Shown piece by piece: positions 24,497-36,124 of a stretch of DNA of 64,000 nt. Position 1 is the stretch's first letter. Each line of letters opens with the position of its first letter. The stretch is from Verrucomicrobiia bacterium (GTDB lineage: Bacteria; Verrucomicrobiota; Verrucomicrobiia; Opitutales; Cerasicoccaceae): positions 91,025 to 155,024 of the forward strand of contig JAUIAM010000007.1 of the NCBI GenBank assembly GCA_030425485.1, in the 5' to 3' direction. Both the position numbers and the translations under genes were made by a program. The notes under the pieces were generated by a model, which saw only the letters and a list, made by a program, of their open reading frames with translations, was not told the origin of the DNA and made no database searches.

Positions 24497-25495
24497 ATGT
24501 TTGTCGATGAAGTGACGATACGCCTGAAGGCAGGCGACGGCGGGGACGGGTGCATGAGCTTCCGCCGGGTAGCGCATAACCCAAAGGGTGGCCCCGATGG
24601 TGGCAACGGTGGCCGCGGCGGGGACGTGATCCTCGTCTGCGATCCGAACACGGCTGACTTTACCGACTATAAGTTTAAGCCGCATGCCACTGCTCCTAAT
24701 GGCGTGCCCGGGAAGGGCTCGGACAAGGACGGGGCCAACGGCAAGTCAATCAAGCTCAAGATGCCGCCGGGAACGGTGATCTTTGACACCGAGACGGGCC
24801 GTCAAGTGCTCGAGCTGGTTGAAATTGGCAAGGAGTATGTCCTGCTCCAGGGCGGCAAGGGTGGCATGGGCAACACGACCTTTAAGTCCTCCACCAATCA
24901 GGCCCCGCGCAAGTACACCCCCGGCAAGCCCGGCGAGGAGGGGACCTATAAGCTGATCCTGAAAACCATCGCCGACGTCGGGCTGGTCGGCTTTCCCAAT
25001 GCGGGCAAGTCGAGCCTCATTGGCCTCCTGACCGAGGCTGCGCCCCGCACGGCGAGCTATCCCTTTACCACGCTCCAGCCCACGGTGGGTGTGGTACATT
25101 ACCCGGACACGTACGAACGCCTCACCTTGGCCGACATCCCCGGTCTGATTGAGGGCGCGCATGAGAATCGTGGTCTCGGGCACCGCTTTCTCCGCCACAT
25201 CGAACGTTGCCGCCTGCTGTTGGTCATGATCGACATGGCGGGGACCGATGGCCGCAGCCCGCTCGAAGATTACCAGAAGCTCATGGATGAACTGCGTCTC
25301 TACGATGAATCGATCATGGAAAAACCCCGCATCATCGTAGCCAACAAAATGGACGAAGAGAGCGCCCAGAAGAATATTAAGACCTTCCGTAAAAAGGTGA
25401 AACACCCCGTGCTTGAGCTCTCCTGCTTAAGCGAAGTCGGTCTGCTACGCCTCAAGGAAACGCTCTACGAAAAAATCGTACAGGGACGAGACTAG
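24497..25495 (+). CDS. obgE: GTPase Obg / CgtA
   Basis: A 332-residue ribosome-associated GTPase. The glycine-rich Obg fold (MFVDEVTIRLKAGDGGDGCMSF, GGPDGGNGGRGGDVILV, GGKGGMGNTTFKSSTNQAPR) is followed by the G domain: G1 GFPNAGKSSL, G3 DIPGLIEGAHENRGLG and G4 NKMD. The start MFVDEV is the family norm, although the frame extends to 24437. There is no C-terminal OCT domain, as in many Gram-negative Obg proteins. Obg acts in late 50S assembly and stress control. It overlaps lpxI tail-to-tail by 4 bp. Confidence 0.97.
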   Translation: MFVDEVTIRLKAGDGGDGCMSFRRVAHNPKGGPDGGNGGRGGDVILVCDPNTADFTDYKFKPHATAPNGVPGKGSDKDGANGKSIKLKMPPGTVIFDTETGRQVLELVEIGKEYVLLQGGKGGMGNTTFKSSTNQAPRKYTPGKPGEEGTYKLILKTIADVGLVGFPNAGKSSLIGLLTEAAPRTASYPFTTLQPTVGVVHYPDTYERLTLADIPGLIEGAHENRGLGHRFLRHIERCRLLLVMIDMAGTDGRSPLEDYQKLMDELRLYDESIMEKPRIIVANKMDEESAQKNIKTFRKKVKHPVLELSCLSEVGLLRLKETLYEKIVQGRD

Positions 25496-26340
25496 GCGCG
25501 ATAACCGACGATCTGGATTTTTAGCTGGGCCGCACGTGCCAACACCTCAGACTTGTCCAGAACGATGGTGTTCTCAGCTTCGATGGCCGCATGGCGGATG
25601 CCCGCCCGGTGCATCGACTCCAGTGTCTTGAGACCAAAGACGGGCACGTCGAAGCGGTAGTCCTGCCCGGGCTTGACCGTTTTGACAAAGAGCGGGTCGC
25701 GCGCTTCGAAGGTACCTGCGCGCGCGAGCATGGCGTCCGTTCCCTCAAAGCCTTCGACGGCCAAGACAGTGCCACGGCTCACCACGACACCCTGGCCAAT
25801 GTCCAGCCGGGCGACTTCCTTTGCGATCCTGGTTCCGTGGGCGAGCACGTCGGGATCGACTTTGCATTTGCCGCCAGTCATGACGCCTTCCTCGGCCAGT
25901 TGGTCATCTAAAAAGGCACGTGCATCCAACTGCTCGACGCCGATTTTGGCAATCTCCCTCGCCAGCGCACCGAAGATCGATTCGGCATTGCGCTCCTTAA
26001 GTGAAGCGAGGATGGCCACGGCTTTGAGGTCCGGGTGCAGTCCTTTAAAGAGGCGTCGCGGTGTGATTTGCCCGGCCATAATCGCATAGCGGGCATCGAG
26101 TTTCTTAAGGGCGCGGAGCATGTGGCCAACCTGACCGACTTTAATCAAGGCGCGATCGCTATCAGCAAAGCTGTCGATGAGGTCCGTCTCGGTCTCTCCG
26201 TGAAAGGCAATCAGGCGCAGGGGGATGCCTGCGGCTCGGGCTTTTTCCGCCAGCACGATGGGGTAGCGGGCCTTGCCCGCAATGATGGCCAACGGGGCAC
26301 CGGTTTGGAAGGGCTCAGGCAGGAAACGTGAGTGCGACAT
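25492..26340 (-). CDS. lpxI: UDP-2,3-diacylglucosamine pyrophosphatase LpxI
   Basis: A 282-residue protein of the DUF1009/LpxI family, which hydrolyses UDP-2,3-diacylglucosamine to lipid X in lipid A synthesis, replacing LpxH. Characteristic blocks are LAIIAGKARYPIVLAEKARAAG, KVGQVGHMLRALKK, AIMAGQITPRRLF, EGFEGTDAMLARAG and the C-terminal PVFGLKTLESMHRAGIRHAAIEAENTIVLDK. Its presence argues for an outer membrane with lipopolysaccharide or a related lipid A. It is the third gene of a leuS-fecR-lpxI minus-strand run, 2 bp after the FecR-like gene. Confidence 0.92.
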   Translation of the reverse strand: MSHSRFLPEPFQTGAPLAIIAGKARYPIVLAEKARAAGIPLRLIAFHGETETDLIDSFADSDRALIKVGQVGHMLRALKKLDARYAIMAGQITPRRLFKGLHPDLKAVAILASLKERNAESIFGALAREIAKIGVEQLDARAFLDDQLAEEGVMTGGKCKVDPDVLAHGTRIAKEVARLDIGQGVVVSRGTVLAVEGFEGTDAMLARAGTFEARDPLFVKTVKPGQDYRFDVPVFGLKTLESMHRAGIRHAAIEAENTIVLDKSEVLARAAQLKIQIVGYRA

Positions 26341-26342
26341 AA

Positions 26343-27109
26343 CTAGCGCCCGATATAGTGGTCGTCCTTACCGGGGGTGCGTATTTGCTCTGGAGTCAAC
26401 AGGACGACAGCTTCCCAAGTGCTTTCCCGTGCAGGGCTGAGCAGGACCATCGTGCGCATACGCCGTGTCATGGTGAGCGCGTCCTCGATCTCACGCTGAA
26501 CGCTCGGAGAAATCTCGCTGGCAATCTGGTTGGATACGCTTAGTCGGGCTGCGTCCAGGTCGAGTTGCTGACCACTTTGCAGGGTCATCTTTTGTCCCGC
26601 CCGATTGGTAAAGTATAAAGTGCCTTCCAGCAACTGGAGTTCGGGTGGAATAGCCGCGAGGTTGATATTCAACTGGCTGACCTGGCCCTTAAGGGTTCCG
26701 CTTGGAAGCGTCAGGGTAAAGGTAGAAGTCGGCCATGGCTCAACCTGAGAGAAAAGGGCGCGGCCACTCTCCAGGCTCAGGGTGAGATCGGAGCGCGAGT
26801 TCTCTGTCTCGTACTCGGATTTGAGCTTCGGGTCGGGCAGTTGCTGGTCAAAGCTTTCAAAGACGAGGGCTGAGTTTTCCTGGAGATAAATGCCCATGCC
26901 GTTGGAGAGTACGAGCACGGCGGTATCGTTGCGGCCAGTGGTGAAGCGCTTGCCGACGGGGTCGATGACCTCGTGCTTGCCCACGGCACTGCCATCAGCC
27001 CGGAGTGTCCCGATGATGCTTTTGGTAAAAACAGCACCGTTCTGCGCGCTCTGGGCGAGCAGGGCTGCCGCGCAGCCGAGGTAGAGGAGGCAGGTTGTTC
27101 CCAGGCGGA

Positions 27110-27113
<4 letters not shown>
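26343..27113 (-). CDS. FecR-domain-like exported protein
   Basis: A 256-residue protein with a signal peptide ([24 protein letters not shown]). The mature part resembles a FecR jelly-roll domain ([29 protein letters not shown], then [11 protein letters not shown] and [20 protein letters not shown]). No transmembrane anti-sigma segment precedes it, so it is a periplasmic structural relative rather than a sigma-factor regulator. Its ATG overlaps the leuS stop as ATGA, indicating translational coupling. Confidence 0.7.
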
Positions 27114-29785
<2,672 letters not shown>

Positions 29786-29887
29786 TTTGTAAAAAGGCGA
29801 GAAATAGCCGCTCAAGGCCCAAGGGGTCAAGCGTTTGTCTGTTTGGCGTGGACTTCCCTGCGCGGCGCTGCCTTGCTGTTGGCTCCG

Positions 29888-31264
29888 ATGTTGAAGACGC
29901 TTTCCCTATTCACCCTCGTTGTTGCACTCTCGTTCTCGCTGGCCGAAGCCAAGCCCGGCGGCTCCCGCCTGAGCGCCAGCGCAGAAAGCCTGGAGGACAT
30001 TGACGAGGGGTTTCAGGAGCTGCTGGACTCGGTGGTGCGCCTCGACGTGTGGGAGACGACCTTTGATAAGGGGGCCAAGCGTACGCGGCACGGGGTTGGC
30101 TCCGGAGTCATTATGACCGATGAGGGGCACATCCTGACCAACGCCCACGTGGTCAACCCCTACGCCGAGCGCATCATGGTCACGCTGAACAACCTCGAAC
30201 GCGTGGACGCCGAGTTGGTCGGCTGGGACCACTGGACGGACCTAGCGGTGGTTAAACTCGACGCAGGTGAGCTTTCGCGCAAGGGGCTGGGTTTTACGCA
30301 TGCGGCCTTTGGGGATTCCGAGGACCTGATCCCCGGCCAGACGGTTTACGCCGTAGGCACGCCAAACGGCCTCAGCCGCACCGTCACCCGCGGCATCATC
30401 TCGAATACCGAGCGCTACTTTGAAGGCTCGCGCGTGGGGCGGGGGTACGAGACGGGTAATTTCAACACCTGGTTGCAGACCGACGCCGCGATCAACCCGG
30501 GTAACAGTGGTGGTCCGCTCGTTTTGCCCAACGGCAAAGTCATCGGGATTAACACCCGCGGCTATCTCGGGGCGGAAAACCTCGGTTTTGCCGTTCCGGC
30601 GGACATTGCCCGCGAGGTGCTGGCGGGTCTCCTTAAGGATGAGAGCATTACCCGCAGCTACCTTGGCCTGCGCCTTGGTCCCTTGCAGGACCTGGAGAAC
30701 TTTTACGAACTCGACTCGAACATCGGCGTGCTCGTGCAGAGCGTCGATCCGGGCTCACCGGCGGAAGAAGCAGGCATGCGCCCCGGCGATATCCTGCTGT
30801 CTATTGACGGGCAGGAGGTGGATGGCCGTTTCCCGGAGCAGCTCCCGGCTATTCAGAACCTGATCGCCTCGCAGTCGGTTGGCTCGACGGTTGACCTGCG
30901 GGTCAAGCGCGGTTTCCAGACCATGCAACTTCCGCTCGTCACAGAAAAGCTGGAGAGCAGGATCGGGCAGGAAACCGCCTTCGAAGCCTGGGGTCTCGGG
31001 GTGCAGAAAATCAGCCGTTCCACCGCGCGCGAGGGCAACCTCGAAAATGCTGACGGGGTAGTGGTCGTCGGGGTACAGCCTGCCTTCCCCGCCTACGAGG
31101 CAGGCATCCGTCGGGGGGATATTATTACCAAGGTCAACCGCCAGTCGCTGACCTCGCTGGAGACGCTGGAGTCGATTTATTCCGCCTACGAGGCTGAACC
31201 CGAAAAGGTGCTCATGGAGGTAAACCGGAACCATCAGGTGGTGTTTATCGTGGTCAAGCCTTAG
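29888..31264 (+). CDS. HtrA/DegP-type serine protease with two PDZ domains
   Basis: 458 residues from the ATG at 29888 ([21 protein letters not shown], signal peptide); the open frame to 29441 is antisense to leuS. The trypsin-like domain has an intact triad: His87 (ILTNAHVVN), Asp118 (WTDLAVVK) and Ser207 ([11 protein letters not shown]). PDZ 1 is around 255-345 and PDZ 2 around 360-455. It is probably periplasmic and acts in protein quality control. It is followed 177 bp later by a degenerate paralogue. Confidence 0.92.
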   Translation: MLKTLSLFTLVVALSFSLAEAKPGGSRLSASAESLEDIDEGFQELLDSVVRLDVWETTFDKGAKRTRHGVGSGVIMTDEGHILTNAHVVNPYAERIMVTLNNLERVDAELVGWDHWTDLAVVKLDAGELSRKGLGFTHAAFGDSEDLIPGQTVYAVGTPNGLSRTVTRGIISNTERYFEGSRVGRGYETGNFNTWLQTDAAINPGNSGGPLVLPNGKVIGINTRGYLGAENLGFAVPADIAREVLAGLLKDESITRSYLGLRLGPLQDLENFYELDSNIGVLVQSVDPGSPAEEAGMRPGDILLSIDGQEVDGRFPEQLPAIQNLIASQSVGSTVDLRVKRGFQTMQLPLVTEKLESRIGQETAFEAWGLGVQKISRSTAREGNLENADGVVVVGVQPAFPAYEAGIRRGDIITKVNRQSLTSLETLESIYSAYEAEPEKVLMEVNRNHQVVFIVVKP

Positions 31265-31359
31265 GCGGAAGCGGGGCTCGCTCCACCGCATTGAGAATGA
31301 TGTTCCTGTGGTGCATAATGCGCCTTCTCCAAAACTGTCCAGCAAGCGCTGTATAAAGG

Positions 31360-31397
31360 GTGATCCGAAGGATCACGGGTGAAGGGCTTCGCTCTTC
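31360..31397. repeat. Two adjacent hairpins between the protease paralogues
   Basis: GTGATCC-GAA-GGATCAC is a perfect 7-bp hairpin, and GAAGGGC-TTC-GCTCTTC follows 4 bp later with one wobble. They lie in the 177-bp gap before the pseudoprotease gene. No strong U-tract follows, so termination is uncertain. Confidence 0.45.
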
Positions 31398-31441
31398 TTT
31401 TCGCATTGAAAGACCCGGCAGGGTGGGCTTGACTGCACGCA

Positions 31442-32842
31442 ATGCCAAGCAAGTCCCTCTTTACCTTCGGGCAGGTCGCTGCGGCCTGCCTTTTTGCCTT
31501 CCTTACCCCGCAAGCCGCTGCCGAGCCTGACTACGAGGCTATGTTTGATGAGCGCTTGAAGAGCGTGGTCGTGGTCGAGCTGTTCGTGCAGCGGCAAATC
31601 GATCGCGAGCCGGTGTCCGCCACCGGAGCGGTTATCGACGAGGAAGGCCGCATCATCCTGATCGATAGCGCGTTGCCTTCGTGGTTTCCGCCCGAGTGGT
31701 TCAAGGACATTCGCGTGCGTCCGCCAGGGGAGGACGTCGAGGGCGTACCGGCCACTTATCTCGGACAGGACTTTTTGACCGGGTTCCACTTTGTGCAGAT
31801 GGACGAAGGCGCGGAGAACTATACGCCGGTCACTCACTGGGGGCAAGCGGAGCTCAAGCGCGGCCAGTTTCTTTGGGGGATTGCTGTGATGGATAAGCAG
31901 TGGCACTTTGCGCCCTATTACTTGAGCGGTCGCCTCGCCGCGATCGAGAAAATTCCGTGGGATATCGGTTTCACTACTACCCCGGCAACCAGTCCCGGAT
32001 CGCTGGTGTTTGACGAGCAAGGGCGCGTTGCGGGCTGGGGTGGTCGCATCACCATTGAGGAAAAAATCCTCGTGGCTGAGGACGGGCGTCAGCTCCCCAT
32101 CGGTCTGAAGGACACCCGGGACACGGCGGCATTTCTGGCGGTGGATACCTTCATGGAGCAGATTCAGCGTATCCCTACCGAGCCGATCGGCGACCCGCGC
32201 CCCTATCTCGGTACCAGCGGCCTGCAACCTGTGACCCGCGAAGTGGCTCAATTTCTCGGTTTGGAGAACCAGGGAGCGGTGGTCGTGAGTGACATCATCG
32301 AGGCCAGCCCGGCGGACAAGGCAGGGCTCAAGAGCAAGGACATCATTGTCAAACTCGACGGCGAACCACTGCCCAAGCGGCGTCCGGACTTCATCGTTAC
32401 GCGACACTTTGACAACGAAATCAGCCGGCACGCCATCGGCGACACCATTACGCTGACTGTTATCCGGGGCGACGAGGAGCAGGACATCAGCATCACGCTC
32501 GACAAGCAGCCCAAGGTACTCAAGGAGGCCCTGCGCGCCTACTACGACGAGCTCGGGCTGGGTATCCGCGAGTTTATCCTCTTGGACGGTGTGGCCCGCC
32601 GCGAGCTGCGAGTTGACGTTGGCGGCGTCGTGGTGGACTTTATCAAGCCCAACAGCAAGGCCAACACCGCCAAGCTCGAGCCCGGAGACTGGATCAAGGA
32701 GATCGATGGCACCAAGATTAACAGTTTTGCCCAGGCGGAGCAGATTTTTGATGGTGTCGCCAGCGATACGGGAAAAGCCGAGCTCGTACTGCTGGTCGAG
32801 CGCAACAACGAAACCAAGGTCCTTCGGGTAAAGCTGAAGTAA
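31442..32842 (+). CDS. HtrA-like pseudoprotease with PDZ domains
   Basis: A 466-residue protein with signal peptide MPSKSLFTFGQVAAACLFAFLTPQAAA. It shares the layout of the upstream HtrA (protease fold to about residue 235, PDZ at about 245-350, PDZ at about 380-465 with VVVDFIKPNSKANTAKLEPGDWIKEIDG). The catalytic blocks are changed: ILIDSALPS where the active enzyme has ILTNAHVVN, and no WTDLAVV equivalent. TPATSPGSLVF replaces [10 protein letters not shown], so a serine can be aligned (Ser184) but the His and Asp cannot. It is most likely a non-catalytic scaffold or regulator derived by tandem duplication. Confidence 0.82.
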   Translation: MPSKSLFTFGQVAAACLFAFLTPQAAAEPDYEAMFDERLKSVVVVELFVQRQIDREPVSATGAVIDEEGRIILIDSALPSWFPPEWFKDIRVRPPGEDVEGVPATYLGQDFLTGFHFVQMDEGAENYTPVTHWGQAELKRGQFLWGIAVMDKQWHFAPYYLSGRLAAIEKIPWDIGFTTTPATSPGSLVFDEQGRVAGWGGRITIEEKILVAEDGRQLPIGLKDTRDTAAFLAVDTFMEQIQRIPTEPIGDPRPYLGTSGLQPVTREVAQFLGLENQGAVVVSDIIEASPADKAGLKSKDIIVKLDGEPLPKRRPDFIVTRHFDNEISRHAIGDTITLTVIRGDEEQDISITLDKQPKVLKEALRAYYDELGLGIREFILLDGVARRELRVDVGGVVVDFIKPNSKANTAKLEPGDWIKEIDGTKINSFAQAEQIFDGVASDTGKAELVLLVERNNETKVLRVKLK

Positions 32843-32979
32843 GTGACCGCACGGCACATTTCGTTTTTCAAAACAGACACACAGGACAAACCATTCAATC
32901 GGCGTAGCGACCATGAGGAGCACAAGGGCGAGGCCCATATTGCTGCTCCAGCCGGAGTCGGGTTAAGCGCCGCGAGTTT

Positions 32980-33570
32980 ATGTTTACAGGAATCGTAGAA
33001 GAAACGGGTGAAGTTGTCACCTTTACGGAAACTGCCGAAGCCTACAGGCTGGTGCTGCGGGCAAAGGTCGTCCAGAGCGACATGTCCATTGGCGACAGCC
33101 TGGCCTGCAACGGCTGCTGCCTGACCCTCGTGGCGGTCGACGGTGACTTGCTGAGCTTTGACCTGCTGGCCCAGACGGTTAAGCTGACGTCCTTTGCCGA
33201 GCTCAAGCCCGGCAGCAAGATCAACCTTGAGCGTAGCCTGGCGGCCAATGCGCGTCTCGGTGGGCACTTCGTCCAGGGGCATATCGACGCGCCGGGCAAG
33301 ATTCACACCCTCGAAGAGCGCGGCAAGGACGTTTACCTGCGGGTAAGCATCCCGGAGGGCACGGGCAAGTACCTCGCGCCCAAGGGCAGCATCGCCATTG
33401 ATGGTATCTCGCTCACCGTGGCCGAATTGCACGAAGACGGTTTTGCTTGCTGGATCATCCCGCACACCCGCGAGGTCACAAATCTTTCCCAGAAAGCAGC
33501 CGGCAACACGGTCAACCTCGAGTTTGATATGCTGGCCAAGTACCTCGAACGCCTCATGGCCAAGGAGTAA
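32980..33570 (+). CDS. ribE: Riboflavin synthase, alpha subunit
   Basis: A 196-residue enzyme that dismutates two lumazine molecules into riboflavin. It starts MFTGIVEETGEVV, the universal N-terminus, and consists of two tandem lumazine-binding domains (about 1-95 and 96-190). The duplicated signatures are GDSLACNGCCLTLV with HFVQGHIDAPGKI, and GSIAIDGISLTVAELHED with the tail NLEFDMLAKYLERL. No FMN riboswitch is seen in the 137-bp upstream gap. Other rib genes are not in the window. Confidence 0.95.
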   Translation: MFTGIVEETGEVVTFTETAEAYRLVLRAKVVQSDMSIGDSLACNGCCLTLVAVDGDLLSFDLLAQTVKLTSFAELKPGSKINLERSLAANARLGGHFVQGHIDAPGKIHTLEERGKDVYLRVSIPEGTGKYLAPKGSIAIDGISLTVAELHEDGFACWIIPHTREVTNLSQKAAGNTVNLEFDMLAKYLERLMAKE

Positions 33571-33658
33571 CCCTCCTAACCGCCGCTCGCTACATGCTCC
33601 GTGATTTTACATGGATTTGCTTTGCGTATTTGCACCTTGGCGTGAGTAAATCCTGTCC

Positions 33659-34663
33659 GTGAAAGCCAAACTGCTAGCTGTGGTCGATGAGCTGAAACGC
33701 CTCCGTGAGGACGGCGTGGACAGTGTGGTCTTGCCTGAGCGGACACTGCAGTCGCTGCGCGAGTCGGTGGCCAAGCAGCAGGAGCAGGGTGGCGCTGAAA
33801 GTACGGCTGCGAACGTGGCTGATTCAGCCCCTGTGGCACAGCCACAAGCACCAGAGAGGTCTGCCTTTTCTGAGCCAAAGCCAGCCAACACTGACGGCGT
33901 TTCCGCGGACGTCTTTGCCCAAATGTCCGATGCGCCCGCGGCGGACAAGCCCAAGGCAAAACCTGCCGCCCGCACCGGCCACCCCGGCTTGCCGGACTTC
34001 GTAAAACCCATCCCCGCGCCGACGCCCTTCACGCTGCCCGGTGGCGACAAGCAGTCACGCTGGGACTGGCTCAAGGATAAGGTGTTAGGCGACCCGGTTT
34101 GCAACGAGCATGTGGCCGAGGGGCAAAAGGTCGTCCTCGGCGTGGGCGATCTCGATGCGGACATTTTCTTCTGCGGCGAAGCACCCGGCAAGGACGAGGC
34201 CATTCAGGGCGAGCCCTTTGTCGGAAAAGCCGGAGAGTTGCTTAACAAAATCATCAGCGCGATGGGCCTCAAGCGTGAGCAGGTCTACATCGGCAATATC
34301 CTCAACTGGCGACCTGAGCACGACAAGCCCTTTGGCGACCGCAAGCCGGTCGAGGTCGAGATGGCCTACTGCCTGCCACACCTCAAGGCCCAGATCGAGA
34401 TCGTCCAGCCCAAGGTCATTGTAGCCCTCGGCGCGACAGCGGTGGACGGGCTCTTTGGCTTCGGTGAGGGTAGGGGGATTACAAAAAAGCGCGGCCAGTG
34501 GCGTGAGTTTGCCGGTATCCCGACCATCCTCAGCTACCATCCGTCCTACGTCTTGCGTCAGCAGATCAACAAGGTGAAGCGCGAAATCTGGGAAGACATG
34601 CTCGCCGTGATGGAAAAAGTCGAACTCCCCGTCAGCGATAAGCAACGCGGCTTCTTTCAGTAG
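33659..34663 (+). CDS. Uracil-DNA glycosylase, family 4-like
   Basis: A 334-residue protein from a GTG at 33659. Residues 1-30 are helical, 40-125 are a low-complexity Ala/Pro/Gln linker, and 140-330 are the glycosylase. Motifs are GEAPGKDE (173-180), GEPFVGKAGELL and HPSYVLR (294-300). Family 4 enzymes normally bind a [4Fe-4S] cluster with four Cys. Here only Cys238 (CLPHLK) and possibly Cys148 remain: CxxC is CNEH and the third ligand position reads NILNWRP. The cluster is probably absent, as in some UDG-superfamily branches. It excises uracil or related lesions. The Tag glycosylase gene is next downstream. Confidence 0.85.
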   Translation: MKAKLLAVVDELKRLREDGVDSVVLPERTLQSLRESVAKQQEQGGAESTAANVADSAPVAQPQAPERSAFSEPKPANTDGVSADVFAQMSDAPAADKPKAKPAARTGHPGLPDFVKPIPAPTPFTLPGGDKQSRWDWLKDKVLGDPVCNEHVAEGQKVVLGVGDLDADIFFCGEAPGKDEAIQGEPFVGKAGELLNKIISAMGLKREQVYIGNILNWRPEHDKPFGDRKPVEVEMAYCLPHLKAQIEIVQPKVIVALGATAVDGLFGFGEGRGITKKRGQWREFAGIPTILSYHPSYVLRQQINKVKREIWEDMLAVMEKVELPVSDKQRGFFQ

Positions 34664-34685
34664 TTCACACGTAGAAATCTTTTGT

Positions 34686-34825
34686 TCTAGAGCCGTTTAA
34701 ATAAAACCGTGGCTTGAGATGTCTCTATATTTGAACCACAGATGACACTGATGAAGACAGCTAGATGCGGAATAATCTGTGTGCATCTGTGTAATCTGCG
34801 GACACAATATTGCTTAAAATGCTCT
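34686..34825. repeat. 140-bp element with imperfect terminal inverted repeats, family 1 (copy C)
   Basis: The left end is TCTAGAGCCGTTTAAATAAA and the right end TTGCTTAAAATGCTCT. GAGATGTCTCTATATTT, AATAATCTGTGTGCATCTG and CTGCGGACACAATATT are shared with copy B at 11041. It has the same 140-bp length and ends 14 bp before the tag ATG. Confidence 0.8.
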
Positions 34826-34839
34826 AATAATCATAACCC

Positions 34840-35385
34840 ATGAGCACTTATTGCGAAATTGCACCGGGGCACCCCCACCACGGGCCGTACCATGATAACG
34901 AGTACGGCTTTCCCATTACAGATGACAACGCGCTCTTTGAGCGGCTGGTGTTGGAAATCAATCAGGCCGGGCTTTCCTGGCTAACCATCCTTAAGAAGCA
35001 GGAGACCTTTCGTGCGGCCTACGCGGGCTTCGACATCGATAAGGTCGCGGCTTTTGGCGAGGCAGACGTGGCCCGGCTGTTGGCCGACCCGGGCATCATC
35101 CGCAACAAGCTCAAGGTGGCCGCCGCCATCCACAACGCGCAGATCATCCAGCAACTCCAGCGTTCGCACGGCTCATTTGCCCAGTGGGTCGAGGCCCACC
35201 ACCCACTAACCAAGCCCGCGTGGATCAAGCTGTTTAAGAAAACCTTCCGCTTTACCGGCGGTGAGATCACGGGCGAGTTTTTGATGAGCATCGGCTACCT
35301 GCCCGGCGCACACGCCGAGAGCTGCCCCGTCTTTGCCCGCATCGCCAAGCTTAACCCGCCGTGGATGCGGGCGCAGAATGCCTAG
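34840..35385 (+). CDS. tag: DNA-3-methyladenine glycosylase I
   Basis: A 181-residue HhH-superfamily glycosylase that removes 3-methyladenine. Family text is clear: GPYHDNEYGFPITDDNALFERLVLE, AGLSWLTILKKQETFRAAYAGFD and GEITGEFLMSIGYLPGAH. The zinc-snap ligands appear conserved: Cys5, His18 (YHD), and the C-terminal His and Cys in AHAESC. It follows a uracil-DNA glycosylase gene, so two base-excision enzymes are adjacent, with a repeat element inserted between them. Confidence 0.94.
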   Translation: MSTYCEIAPGHPHHGPYHDNEYGFPITDDNALFERLVLEINQAGLSWLTILKKQETFRAAYAGFDIDKVAAFGEADVARLLADPGIIRNKLKVAAAIHNAQIIQQLQRSHGSFAQWVEAHHPLTKPAWIKLFKKTFRFTGGEITGEFLMSIGYLPGAHAESCPVFARIAKLNPPWMRAQNA

Positions 35386-35405
35386 CTGTCAGCCGAGGTA
35401 CAACG

Positions 35406-35462
35406 TTGCCACCCTGAGCGAGCCTGAGTTCTCGATGCGCTATGCATACTCAGGGTGACAAG
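35406..35462. repeat. Short palindrome (CACCCTGAG type)
   Basis: TTGCCACCCTGAG on the left and CTCAGGGTGACAA on the right are inverted repeats matching at 12 of 13 positions. The inner GAGTTCTCGATGCGCTATGC holds no stable continuation. It is related to the termini of the 3933-4068 palindrome (TTGTCATCCTGAG). Confidence 0.6.
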
Positions 35463-35521
35463 AACAATGTTGGAAATCGCCGTTGACCCATGCCGTACGA
35501 TCTGTCTTTGATTTACCCTTT

Positions 35522-36004
35522 ATGAATCCTGTCCTCAAACTCCTCCTCGAAGGCGAACCCCTCAGCACTGAGCAAATGGGGCAAGTGCTCGGCATGTCCG
35601 AAACCGAAGTCGCCATGGAACTGGAGAAGCTGAAGGACCAAGGCACGCTGCTGGGATGGCGTCCAATCCTGAACCCCGCGCTGGACGACGACGAAAACGT
35701 CCGCGCCGTGATTGAAGTGAAAATTTCCCCCGAGCGCGAGGGTGGCTTTGACCGCCTGGCCGAACGTATCAGCAAGTTTGACCGTGTCGAGTCCTGCTAC
35801 CTCATGAGCGGTGCCTACGACCTGTTGCTGGTTATCCGCGCGGAAAACTTGAAGCGTATCGCGCAGTTTGTTTTCGAAAAGCTGGCCACGCTGGAGGGCG
35901 TCAACGCCACAGCCACGCACTTCATGCTCAAGGCCTACAAGGAGCAGGGCTACTTCATCGCACGCGCGGCGGCGGACGAGGACAAGCCCGCGGTCTCGCC
36001 GTAG
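35522..36004 (+). CDS. Lrp/AsnC family transcriptional regulator
   Basis: 160 residues from the ATG at 35522 (MNPVLKLLLEGEPLSTEQMG); the frame is open to 35483. The N-terminal winged helix (about 1-50, TEVAMELEKLKDQGTLLGWRPILNP) is followed by the RAM domain (about 60-145, VIEVKISPEREGGFDRLAERISKFDRVESCYLMSGAYDLLLVIRAENL). It probably senses an amino acid. The aminotransferase gene lies 120 bp downstream, a common pairing in which the regulator controls the enzyme. Confidence 0.88.
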   Translation: MNPVLKLLLEGEPLSTEQMGQVLGMSETEVAMELEKLKDQGTLLGWRPILNPALDDDENVRAVIEVKISPEREGGFDRLAERISKFDRVESCYLMSGAYDLLLVIRAENLKRIAQFVFEKLATLEGVNATATHFMLKAYKEQGYFIARAAADEDKPAVSP

Positions 36005-36025
36005 CTTGCTGTCATTTTTAACAGG

Positions 36026-36080
36026 AAGGACGGGGAGCGCGGGAAGAGATTGTCATCTTGCCGTTCTCCCCGTCCTTTTT
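36026..36080 (+). terminator. Strong hairpin with T-tract between the Lrp gene and the aminotransferase
   Basis: AAGGACGGGGAG (36026-36037) pairs perfectly with CTCCCCGTCCTT (36066-36077), followed by TTTTTG. The 28-nt loop is long for a terminator, and the arms resemble family-2 palindromes, so it could be a repeat that now serves as a terminator. Confidence 0.65.
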
Positions 36081-36124
36081 GTTTATAGAAACTATATTTT
36101 TCCCAAGCCAATTTTAAACTTACC

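Noticed and set aside
31373..32938. A 521-codon antisense frame starting with a hydrophobic MGLALVLLMVATPIEW stretch
   Set aside because: It covers the pseudoprotease gene on the opposite strand. The hydrophobic start might be a remnant of a membrane gene in the gap before ribE, but a stop lies just upstream and no family match is visible.
32843..32979. Possible FMN riboswitch before ribE
   Set aside because: The conserved RFN helices and loops could not be found.
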